A program made the position numbers and the translations under genes. The notes below the pieces were generated by a model that saw only the letters and a list, made by a program, of their open reading frames with translations, ran no database searches and had not been told where the DNA came from. Below, piece after piece: positions 34,223-44,909 of a DNA stretch of 64,000 nt. How positions within the stretch are numbered: the stretch's first letter is position 1; each line of letters starts with the position of its first letter. This DNA is from Adineta ricciae (lineage: Eukaryota > Rotifera > Eurotatoria > Adinetida > Adinetidae): contig CAJNOJ010000026.1 of NCBI GenBank assembly GCA_905250025.1, positions 1-64,000 on the forward strand, written 5' to 3'.

Positions 34223-35290
34223 TATTTTCTACGGTGATAGAATAAAACAGCTATATCTCGCCTACTATTCTAGGAGAGAAAAAGAAAATGATAAATGCAT
34301 GAATACACTTCTCATAAATATTGATACGTTTTGTATATCATGAATATTCGCTTGATTTGTGCAGAAGATTGAAAATCATCGCGTCATTTCGTGACAACAG
34401 AAAAACGCAATGGCCTACCTTCTAATTCGACTTTGAACAGCCGACAAATCTTCTGACTATTGGTGTGTATTTGTTTTCTGCCACAAAACGTTTTTCTTTT
34501 TACTGCAGAAAACGTCATGAAAAATTAGGATGATGAGAAAAAATACTTTCGACGAAATCTTTTTGTCTGCCTCGCTTTCCTTTACGAGAATTACTCTCTT
34601 GTGTTTGCTATTACAATTCTTTTACTTTTCTTTGTCATGCATCAGCTGGCCTTTGTGCATCAGTTGATTCATTACACGATTATTCATTCTAAACAGATGC
34701 TTCTTTACATATATGCAGATTTGATTTCCACTAGTAAAGAAAAAACGGTTAAACTCATATAATTTCAGTCGTCTCAAATAGTTCTTTTATTCCGTGAAAC
34801 ACGAGTACACAGCAGATAATTCGCCGCAGTGGCTTTTTTGTTGGAAGATTCGGAATAGCAGATACGATTTCATCAACCTGAAAGAGCATCTAATAAGAAA
34901 AAAAGCGTTTCCAATGAAAAAAAACGAGTCCTGACTTTCACACACATGTGCTTTTAAAATTGTAATTCAAATAATGCGGTTGCTGGAAAATATCAAAATC
35001 AATTGCACTCTTTCTTTAGAACGAGGATATCAGCTGCTGACATCATTTTTACTTTGTGCACATTTATTACTTTTATTTTAACAAAATCTACTGAACAGGT
35101 TCGAAACTGATCGATACAAGCACAAATTTGTATTGAACATTCTTTGAGGTAGAAGAAAGTACTGAAAAGACTCAAAAGAAAACTCGACGTGAGATATTCC
35201 ATTTTGTTGATTCTATTTAGAATGATTAGAGAAGGAGTTTTTTTAATTGCTTGGAAAGCAAAGTCACACTAAAAAGTCAATTTGTTTGGA
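34223..35290. other. Intergenic, no gene seen
   Basis: AT-rich DNA upstream of the orphan at 34222 and downstream of the gene ending at 35291. No supported frame on either strand; it contains the promoter of the minus-strand orphan. Confidence 0.4.
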
Positions 35291-37372
35291 CTACGTCTGG
35301 AACCAACTGTGGAGTACTTGAAAATCGCCGGGTGCATTGGTATTTGTTTTTTTTCCGTTGAGCGAAATGCCATTGACGAGCTGTTCTTGAGGTATGATTA
35401 AAGCTCTATCGCTGATCTCAGCAAAGGGTGCCGTTTGTGATACTGTTCGATTGTTGATAATATCAGATTGATCTGTATTGGTTTCCATAATGAATTGAGA
35501 TATATATCCACTTGAGAGCTAGCAAAAAACAAAAATTAATAAGAAATACACTTCAAGAATACGAAAGATCGCATTTCCCTTTGCTTTATCTAAACAGTTT
35601 GAAGACATACAAATAACCAATTCATGATAGAATCTCACAGTGACTTAATCGGGTTGAAGCTTGTCATGGGAAAAGGCATGTTATTCTACTTACCGTAATG
35701 TATGATGAGTTTGGAGAAACATCTTGATCAGCATCATCGTTCGGTGCTACGGCTTTTGGTGCATTGGTATTTTGCTTGCTTTTGAGCTCACACAAATCTA
35801 TTCCATCAAGAATAAATGGTTTAGTATGACATTTACTTTCTTCAACGGCTCGCTTACATTTAGCTACCCAATGGGGTGACAGCTGTTCAGGTGGTTGGTT
35901 AATACCACGAACAGTTTGATATTGATCGTTTAAATTCTAAATCATCATTCTACAGTCAGCGATAGCTATCTAATTGAAGCAGAAACTGACCTGAGGGGTC
36001 GGAGGAACAGCCCAAGTAACGGGTAGACCTTGAATGGTAGCATCTCCAGTAGAGCAAGGACTACTTTCACCAGCATGAATCAGCGAATTGATAGTTGAAT
36101 TATTATCCACTCGTTTCTTGCTTACTTTTCGATTTGTTACATCAGGACACTGTGGCACTGTGTCTAGAAGCGAAATAGATACTTCTCATTCTCAATGATA
36201 CTATTGAATAAATCTTACCACATTGATTCAGATTCCTTTTTCGTTTAAATATTTGAACCCGTACTGTTTCTACAACTTGTCCATCACAATCAAGCACATT
36301 TCTTTCTTCAACCGTGTAATACGACTCTGAAAGAAAAACGTGCCATACAAGAAAATAAGAATCTTTTGTGTTTACTTGTGAAAATCGTAGGCTTTGAAAG
36401 TGCGAGTGTACGCCACAAAGGATCTCCATTGACTGTCAGTAAACACGCCAAGCGACTTGTTTCATAAGTTGTTTCTTGATGGAGTCTATTTTCCAAATGG
36501 CAAAAGAGATGCTTCTCTGGGTTTTTACCACCTGTTTTTGAACCAGGAATTCCTTTTGTTGACACATCAAGACTGCAGACAAAGGCGCGAAGTAATAAGA
36601 AAAAAACAATACTTAACTTTTTCTTACGCAACTCCTTGGCCAAACATATCCGTTGTTGGAACAATAGTAACATAAGCCTCATCGTTTAAGTCGTTAACTA
36701 GTTTCCGATATGGATGATAATATAAGGTACGAACACCTTTATCACAGACTTCCCATACGAGAAAGACCAATATATTATATGCCGAAGGACTTGCTGCATT
36801 GCTAGCTTGACACATGATCTATACATAAAATATAACTTTTTGAGATAAAAACAAAGTATACGCTTTTACTTTGACTTTAATAAAAATAGGATTGCGTCCA
36901 GTATCACTTTTGATTGTTGACTTCTTATCACGGTCTTCATCTCGCTGCTCGGCATGAATATCTCGAATAAAACTAATAGTTGGATTGGTATAATTGACTA
37001 ATACCGACGATGGAGCCTGATATTTCCGAGTAGCTAGTGCTGAATTTCGAAATCGACCATCTGTAAAAGAAACGTTATTTATAAGAAACGATCCTCCTGA
37101 AAGATTTCACCACTGGTGCGAAGAACTTTCAGATGAACTTCTGACTGCTTGCCATACGGACCCTGCTGGTTTATATAATCATCGTCGAAATCAAGCCATT
37201 GACTGCTATTTGGGCTCCAAATTTGTATGTCAAACGCATAAGTACCTTTCAACCATTGTAGAATCCATTGAGCAACATTGTACAATGAGGTTCCAGTACC
37301 GAATATGTTGTTTGTCTTTATACGTCCATTCCCATCGGCATCAGTGTAGTGCACATATGTTGTAGGAAACAT
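35291..37372 (-). CDS. Unrecognised multi-exon protein
   Basis: At least seven exons run from an ATG at 37372 (MFPTTYVHYTDADGNGRIK) to a stop at 35291. The first exon has a globular, aromatic-rich look (SLYNVAQWILQWLKG, FDIQIWSPNSSQWLDFDDD), and splicing at about 37123/37074 continues VLRTSDGRFRNSALATRKY. Later exons give IFIKVKIMCQASNAAS, VWEVCDKGVRTLYYHPYRK, a block with NPEKHLFCHLENRL, RLACLLTVNGDPLW, then a basic cluster (VQIFKRKRN) that could be a nuclear signal, and a disordered Ser/Asn/Pro-rich C-terminus. The beta-strand-rich front followed by a basic cluster and a disordered tail would suit an Ig-fold transcription factor, but no diagnostic motif supports it. I cannot name the family. 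One intron (about 35522-35694) is longer than usual. Confidence 0.6.
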
Positions 37373-38254
37373 GAATGATGAGTCAGATAACCCCGATTGG
37401 TTTATATTTTGTCTAACACGCTGCTGCTGCTTGTTTGTTTTTCTTTTGCGTCAGCGTCGCATGCATATACTATATATATGTACCAAAAGAAACGGAAAAA
37501 ATCCGTGTTGACGCTACTGAAATAAGCGCGCAGAAAGAACGAGAAATTATTACGCATTAAAATATTTACCTCATGTGGATTGACTCACTGAGGTATAGCC
37601 ATGTCAAAAGTTACAATAGATGTCAGTGGGATGATTGCGTATATGAGAAAGAGAACATGAAAGATACTTTTCAATGTAATGAATGGTCATGGTGTTCTCC
37701 GTTGACAGATAGCTGACTATGACCTCGAATTCGTAAACCTTGACGTTATAATCTGGCACGGTACATAATATTTTGTAATTTAATCGTCGAACACTTTTTA
37801 ATGGCACTTGATTTGAACAAGAATTTTTGAATAGTTAGCTAGACTGAAGTTGACATTTTTTGTCACAGACAAGATAGATCATGACTGTATTAATATTTTC
37901 CCGAATGTACTCAATCTCACTCTTTCTCTCAGCTAGACGAGACCATTGGAAATACCATCATCCATCTTCATGTCTTTTACATTCATTCGATGTAATCTAT
38001 GGTATTGTTCTATTCATATCCTTTACAGTCGTGCGAGAATGAGAAGTGAACATGTTCATCACTTGTTAATGTCATCAATCAGAGAAGTTTTGTAAAAAAT
38101 GGATTTGATAGAGAAACGAAAAGATGAGATCGATCAATTCTTTATGCACGTAATTTACAAGAAAAGACGAAGATTGAAAACCAACACTTATTTGATATGA
38201 TTATTGAACTAGTTTACATTATAGAAAAACAGAATAGTTTCTTATTGTTCTTTT
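37373..38254. other. Intergenic, no gene seen
   Basis: Upstream flank of the unrecognised gene and downstream flank of the amidotransferase-fold-like gene. A minus-strand frame at 37604-37807 is open but has no context or recognisable content. Confidence 0.4.
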
Positions 38255-39247
38255 CTACGTAAAACGATTTTCAATTCGTAATAACCAACAACTGACATTC
38301 ACAATATATCGAGCTGTTCCTGCTGAGTCCCAATTGATATACAGTTTTGTAAATCCACAATCTAAGCATATTCGACCTTCATTGGCTGTAGAATTTGATG
38401 GTGGATCATATACAGCAATACTGGTATTTCCGTCGCTAGCTGTTGCTATTGGAACGAACACTGTGCGACTTGCACTTGTTGAATAAACCGGATGACAGAT
38501 TGTGATACCTTCGAATAAATGTTTGATTCCAGTGAATATTTCATGTTGACCAAAGTGTCCTTTTTCTCGATGACCGTTCTCTTCATATGTCATATTGTTT
38601 CCACCACCATAGTTTCCCTCCACGGTGATTCCAAACTTTGTTTGAAGAAAGTCACTCGCATGTCGAACCCATGGTGAATCGTCAGCAAATAGAAATATTG
38701 CACCGCCGTTAGAATGAAAATTGGTCAGAGATGGAATCATATTTGGATTCTTGATGTTCGAGTCACTTATAATCCACGCGACTTGATATTGATTCGAAGC
38801 AAGTTCTTTGACACATTCATCTTCCGTCTTGACGTGTTTCACTTGAAATCCTTTCATTTTCAGTTCATCGATTGGCTTTTGCATTGCCGCATCAGTAAAC
38901 TGACAGTCACCGTAAAATTGTGCAATTAAGATGCTAAATCCCATGAATGCTCCATCTCTTCCAAGATCATATTCTCTTCCAACTGGATTCCAATGGCAAT
39001 CATATGCTAAAGCATCAGTAATGTTACTCTTGCCCACAACGTCATTGTATGCTTGTGATGGTGCAGAAATAGTTGTATCATTACTGTTGATAGCTCTAGC
39101 GTTAGACGAGGATAGGCCTGTCCGTTGTTGTTTAGAAGTCCTTTTCTTTTGCTTGGTAACTCTCTTCCCTATAGTGCATGCTTTCGTGGTATTAGTATTT
39201 GATGATTGTAATTGACGTGCTAAAGTTGCTCGAGTTATCGCAACCAT
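38255..39247 (-). CDS. Intronless protein with probable class I glutamine-amidotransferase-like fold
   Basis: A single uninterrupted frame of 330 residues from the ATG at 39247. The first about 75 residues are basic and Ser/Thr-rich (KRVTKQKKRTSK). The rest reads as an alpha/beta flavodoxin-type fold: FSILIAQFYGDCQFTDAAM, a helix, VAWIISDSNIKNPNMIPSLTNF, then GGAIFLFADDSPWVRHASDF, LQTKFGITVEGNYGGG, and a final strand/helix RICLDCGFTKLYINWDS. The pattern of strand, 'GG-AIFLF-DD' turn and 'FGI' is typical of ThuA/GATase1-like modules in bacteria and fungi. I see no canonical catalytic Cys in a nucleophile elbow. No signal peptide. Nearly all other genes of this size in the window have introns, so its lack of introns is notable. 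Function unknown. Confidence 0.6.
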   Translation of the reverse strand: MVAITRATLARQLQSSNTNTTKACTIGKRVTKQKKRTSKQQRTGLSSSNARAINSNDTTISAPSQAYNDVVGKSNITDALAYDCHWNPVGREYDLGRDGAFMGFSILIAQFYGDCQFTDAAMQKPIDELKMKGFQVKHVKTEDECVKELASNQYQVAWIISDSNIKNPNMIPSLTNFHSNGGAIFLFADDSPWVRHASDFLQTKFGITVEGNYGGGNNMTYEENGHREKGHFGQHEIFTGIKHLFEGITICHPVYSTSASRTVFVPIATASDGNTSIAVYDPPSNSTANEGRICLDCGFTKLYINWDSAGTARYIVNVSCWLLRIENRFT

Positions 39248-40185
39248 GTCTGGATAGAAATGAACAGATAAAATATGCCGCAAGTTCAAGTTGTAAAATG
39301 AAATATGTTGAATCAAACAGAAAACTGAGTCTTTATATATTACAGAAACGGCATGGTTGCTATTATTAAAAGGTAATGTCACAATCGTACATATCAATTG
39401 TGCAATGACACGTTATTGCGCGAATTTCACATTGTTCCGTAGATGTGGCTGTTATATGAACATCTGCTCTACGCCAACATCCTCACATCTCGATATAAAA
39501 AGCACACAGGTCTATAAAGATACGTGTTTCGCTCACGATAGATGCCCTAACCCAGTGATTCATTCAAACATTTCTCGATTTCATCGCTGAGTGGACAATT
39601 AGAACCAATGATGAGACCAACAGATGGATACTTGTTTGATCCTTGCTCTTTAACAGTGATAACAGCCGATCACGTCTTACATCATTGATTCCTTTGGCAT
39701 GTCTACGTCGATTGTATGTGAGCATAATCTTTATCGTATGAATCAGCAGGGAAACGAGGTAGAGTTAATTACCAAAGATTATATCCGTTTCCAAAGCGTT
39801 TCAACAAGTACACTGCTTATCTTACTGACGATCAGTTTACAACTGTTCAAGGAAGCTATCGGATGCATTGATATTTGTCGAGGACAAGATCGTATCGAAT
39901 CAGTGAATATTTTTCGTGACCTTTTTCTACGTGGGAATGACAATCTTTAGACCCTTGAATGTCTGTGCACCATATGTCATCAAAATAAGAGATTTTATCG
40001 TAGAAGATTCGATCGGCCAAAACACACGATTCTTTATTTATCAATACGGTTTTTTTTTACAAAATTTCCAGTAGATTATGAACATAGATTTTTCCGTTAA
40101 TATCAAACCGAACGGAGAGAGAAAAAAAACGAAAACAAGTGATATCTTCTAATTATATATGTATAACAGTAGGAAATGAAGCATC
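39248..40185. other. Intergenic, no gene seen
   Basis: Short open frames on both strands (for example 39699-39950 plus) have no recognisable content. This stretch lies between the amidotransferase-like gene and the 3' end of the ABHD13 fragment. Confidence 0.35.
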
Positions 40186-40608
40186 TTACTGTTTTAGCAC
40201 CACTTGTTCAGTTTCCGGCTTTATCGATAATAATTCATTAATAAATGATTGTATATTCTCGAAATAGTCTCTCATCACTGGCAAATCGTTATGTTTACCA
40301 AACGGAAATTCGTATAGTTGCCGTTTACTTGAAAGATGTGTTTCATTATATAAAGTATTTGACATCCATGTTGGAATAAGGGGATCAAGTAAGCCAGTTA
40401 GATAGATACACGGGCATTCGATACGTCCTACTTTAGCTAATGAATCGAACAGATAAAGAAAGCCAATTGATTTTGTTACACCAAGAACACTTTTCGCATA
40501 TGTTAAGAAATACTTGGCGACTTCAGGCACGGAGATAAAAGCATTTTCGAATATAGCAACTTTAACACGATTTGATGGATCACTAACAAGCTGAATGGCA
40601 ACTGATGC
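40186..40608 (-). pseudogene. ABHD13: ABHD13 alpha/beta hydrolase, C-terminal part cut at an N
   Basis: ABHD13 is a membrane-anchored serine hydrolase of the alpha/beta fold. The frame enters from an N at 40609 as ASVAIQLVSDPSNRVKVAIF, which corresponds to the segment just after the nucleophile elbow (GRSLGGAVAIHLAS in vertebrates). It runs through ENAFISVPEVAKYF, YLTGLLDPLIP (the acid Asp) and FGKHNDL (the catalytic His) to the stop at 40186. The order and spacing match vertebrate ABHD13 closely. The N-terminal anchor, oxyanion region and nucleophile Ser are absent, and the sequence beyond the N is unrelated. I interpret this as assembly truncation rather than biological decay, because the retained part is intact. 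Confidence 0.75.
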
Positions 40609-40609
40609 N
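40609..40609. other. Single N, probable contig join
   Basis: The ABHD13 reading frame is open up to this base from the left (on the minus strand it begins here). Sequence to the right is unrelated. Confidence 0.75.
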
Positions 40610-42806
40610 TTCTCCTTCCCTCAAGACGACGTGTTACCATTTTTATAAGCCTTCTTTTTCTTTTCTTGCTAACGGCATTAAACAAAATGAATGTTTGTCT
40701 CTTGTTAGTAACAACATTAGGCATATGAAGTATGTCCTATAATACTAATGACCATCTCTAAAAAAAAAAGTTAAAGAATCTTCATTTCTTTCCGTCTAGA
40801 CATCGACTGCCATGTTCTATTAACTTCCGGCTCACATGAAGAATTAACTTCATCAAATGTTGAAATTGTTCGATAAATGAAACCTGATATACTCAATCAT
40901 GCTGATAAATCTGTCTAATAAAAAAAACAGAAGAACGAGAAACTAAATGTCATCAACTATGTTCGATTTACCTCGTTTTTTTTGATTCTGTTAAGAAACA
41001 TAAAAAAAATAATTTATGCTCTGAAGATGCGGAGAGAAAGAAAGAAAAAGCCTTCTATCATAATTACTCTCTTGTGTAGACAGAGCACATACACACATCT
41101 CCTATCGCACATTCGACGAGTGAATGATGACCATGTTCATTTTACGGTCATAAACAATTTTATATGTACAAGCGCAAAACGATTAATAATGATGAACATC
41201 GAACGCCCTTTTACTCTTCAATATTGTGATATCTAATTTGAACAAATGTCTTAGATGTACGAGTGCGTTTAAAGCAATGATAAATGTGTAAGATAAAAAG
41301 AAATCAGTGAAAAAGACGTTGTACTTAATGGATACAAGCAAAAATAGGAGACTTGCTGAATGTTCGGATAAGTTCTACGTTGTAATTAACTGTTGATGGC
41401 CTCGAAAATTCTCATATTATAGATGCCGAAGTAAATGGTGTTTTAATTAGATTTGGTGCTTCTTTTTTTTGCTCGACGAAGTCTTCTAATAATAGATAAA
41501 TAATACGTTGACAAGATCATCTTTGTTCTTTTCTTTCGAATAAATGATGTGCGAAAAGGAAAACATTTGAATATGTCATGCCATATACTTCACTAGTCTT
41601 CTATGGACGTAATTATTAAATAAGCTTTTGATTTTACTGATGAGAACATTCTTAACATCACAAAGTTTTGTATTCCTTGCTCGATGAACGGCATGTTTCC
41701 AAACCGAGAATCTTTTCTCCTCGAGAAAATGACGTCAAACTTTGTCAAAGAACATGCGACAAGGTTAAATGGAAATCGAAAGAGTGTGTATATATATATA
41801 TACATGCGTCGTGCATATCTTTGATGACTAGATTTGAAATGAAGCAGAAATCGTTTCTTTTTTGGAGTAGTTCTTCAAGGAGAAGAGATTCTTAAATTAT
41901 ATATATATGATGAGAAAAGGGAATGAGATGAAGAAATAAGAAAAAGAAATGAGAGAAGCTAATTGATATCCTGATGTTAGTTTAAATATCAATTCGCAGC
42001 TCGAAAGTTGCTCGAGTGACTTCCTCTTGTTATACTGCTGGGTACAATGGTACTGATGTCCACGTAAGATGGAAAATATTTTGGCGGAAACAGTTCTTTG
42101 ATTGCATCATATACTTTTCCATTCAGCTGATAATATGTCAAATCATGTTCTACATGATTGAGACATATAATGACTTGATTCGATCACGTTCTCACAGATC
42201 CAATATTGACGAGAGATGCTTCCTGCGATAGTCATCGACAAGTTCAACAAACTATTTGAAATGATGAACGCAACAACAAAATCCGTTGAACAAACAGTGT
42301 CCTTGATCAATGAGAGTGAAGAAGAGGAAACAACAACACCACTATTTTTTCTCTTGTAATGCATCAAATAATCGTGCAAGGACATTCGCATGTATTTTTA
42401 ATCAAGAAGTATAATCACTTCTCTCGATCATTTACCGAAACTTCATAGACATGACATGGTCATTTGATAATCTGAGCGATCTACTCACACTATTTCTGAA
42501 GTATATACAAATGACAGTTTGTTGATGAGCGCGAGGCGGGGGGCGAGCAAACCAAGACAAAATTAGAATTGCCGTGAAGTTTGTATTGAAATGTTGCATC
42601 GAGGTTTTACGCTAGAGAGAATTTCTATTTCGCTTGCCATTGAAAAACACAACGTTGTTCCGAGTAGGCTAGAGATAATTCACACGAATAGATTTATTTG
42701 ATTACAATTGTAAAAAAAAAACTAGACTTATTAGCTGTGTACGCATGCACATACAAATTAGGAACAGAAAAGGAAAAGATTATGCTTAAGTTCAGTGGAT
42801 GATAAG
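40610..42806. other. Gene-free stretch after contig join
   Basis: About 2.2 kb of AT-rich DNA with short TA runs (41786-41803, 41896-41908) and no convincing gene. Several open frames of 60-85 codons exist on both strands, but they overlap one another and lack recognisable content. The missing part of ABHD13 is not here. Confidence 0.4.
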
Positions 42807-44175
42807 TTATTCTTTATCCGTAATAGCTTTCTTTGAAGTATAACGAAGCTCATCGGTATCTTTTTCACCAAGACATACAGTACGAACAATGATGTTGGTA
42901 ACAGCGTATGGATCACAATTGGATGCTGGTCGACGGTCTTCTAAATAACCACATTTCTCTTCGCCAACTTGCCGAGGTATTCGTACAGATGCGCCACGAT
43001 TAGCAATACCAGCATTGAATTGATTAATCTAGAATTTGATGATTCAATATGATATGTTTTAGCAATGAAAACCTACATTGGCTGTTTCATGTCGACCAGT
43101 CAACCGTCGGTCATTGTCTCGACCATAAACACTGATATGTGTTTTATGACGAGCTTTCAATTGTGTGATTGCGGTATCAATAGCTCTACGTGAATGTCAA
43201 ACAGTCACATGTTTAGTGGCAACTGAAAAACAAAACTTACCCGATACCGTTTGCATCTCGCATCGCTTTTGTTGAAAAGTTCGTATGACATCCGGCGCCG
43301 TTCCAGTCACCTGCAACAGGCTTTGGATGGAAACTCACTTGCACACCAAATTCCTCTGCAATGCGAAGTAATAAATATCGCGACATCCAAAGTTGATCAC
43401 CAGCAGCAATGCCTTCACACGGTCCAACTTGATACTCCCATTGGGCAGGCATAACTTCGGCATTAGTTCCACTAATATTAATGCCAGCATACAGACATGC
43501 TTTATAGTGAGCTTCTTCAATATCTCGACCAAGTGCTTGTGATGCACCGACACCACAATAGTATGGGCCTTGTGGGTGTGGAAAGCCACCTTTGGGCCAA
43601 CCAAATGGCCAACCATCACGATCGAGAAGTGTATATTCTTGTTCCATGCCAAACCATGGATGTTGATTAGCCGCAGCTTTCATTGCTGCCTCACACTCGA
43701 TTCGTTTGTTTGATGCTAAGATTAGAAAATGATGTTCTATCATAAGATCGTTTTGAAATCCATATCTAACCTGTTGGTTCTTTGTTATATTTATATGTTT
43801 CACACATAATAAGTTTGTTTCGTCCGAGCATGAATGGATCATTAAAAATGGCAACTGGCTTAAGGTAAACATCAGAGTTTGAACCTTCGGCTTGATCAGT
43901 AGATGAACCATCGAAATTCCACCATGGTAAATCTTCTGGTGATTTTGGTTCATGATCAACTGTTCGAGTTTTACCTAAATAGAAACGTCTATCACTACAC
44001 AAAAACATCACAATTGAATAAATTTTTTACCTCGAAGATTTTCTCCTGTGCCATCAATCCAAACATAAGTTGCCATAATCTTATTATCTGGTTGCGGTAG
44101 TTCTAAATACCGACGAAGGACACTTTTGTCCATACCGGTCGTATTGGCAAAGATTGGATTCATTGAAGTTAGCAT
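42807..44175 (-). CDS. GLUL: Glutamine synthetase
   Basis: The enzyme makes glutamine from glutamate, ammonia and ATP in the cytosol. Five exons (44031-44175, 43771-43974, 43241-43715, 43077-43185, 42807-43028) join in frame to 384 residues, close to the usual eukaryotic type II length of about 373. Landmarks in order are [23 protein letters not shown], the metal/substrate strand [39 protein letters not shown], the loop NRLTGRHE-like [11 protein letters not shown], and [10 protein letters not shown] near the C-terminus. The metal-binding Glu and the ATP-site Arg are visible. The start at 44175 is the first ATG; it adds a few residues before the conserved region and shows no mitochondrial presequence. 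Introns are 48-57 bp. Confidence 0.95.
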
Positions 44176-44909
44176 GGTGGACAAAGAAGTCAAGCGTGTG
44201 TGCGTGTATGTGTGAATGTATACTTATTCGAGATTGTCGATGTTTATATATCACCGTGACGTTTCGATGCGGACGAACAAGTTAAGAGAAGAATAACAAT
44301 CTGAGTTCGTTTTTTTTTCTTATTCGCCGTATCCTTAGGGTTCAATTTTTAACAACGCGAGCACGCATTCAACGGTTATGCACGTACTTTTTTCGTTCTT
44401 CATATTCGAGAACAAAAGTTGAAACGAATTATCCATCAGATGCCGAAATGATTACTGTATGGACGACAGAAATAGTTTGATCCAGGCCCTAAGATAGTTG
44501 TTATTCTTTCTTCTTATCAATCACCAGCTTTCGTGTATGTTTAGTTAAATATTAAAACAAACATCGTCTGTTATTTTTAAGATTTTACTCCAAAATGAAA
44601 TGTGTTATATCATATACAATCATCTCGAATATTGACTGTGTTTAGAAGTTATTTATTCATAGATTGAACCGTATTTTTTCCTCGCATTTATACGGCTTCA
44701 TTTGTTAATTGTTAGACATTTAAGTAGTAGGAACAATATACATATCATTTACTAAACAGCTCGGTAGAAAAGAAAAACATCATTCGTGACTAAAAGCGAA
44801 GAGAGACGAGTCGCCTAGCGATTAGAAGATGAAGACTAGCTTCATCGTGTTTCATAAATAGTCTTATCCAGTAAATACTATATTTGGTTGAATATGGCTT
44901 TCTAAATAG
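44176..44909. other. Intergenic, no gene seen
   Basis: Upstream flank of glutamine synthetase, with a short GT-rich patch near 44195-44215, and downstream flank of the sushi-repeat gene. Nothing coding is supported. Confidence 0.4.
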
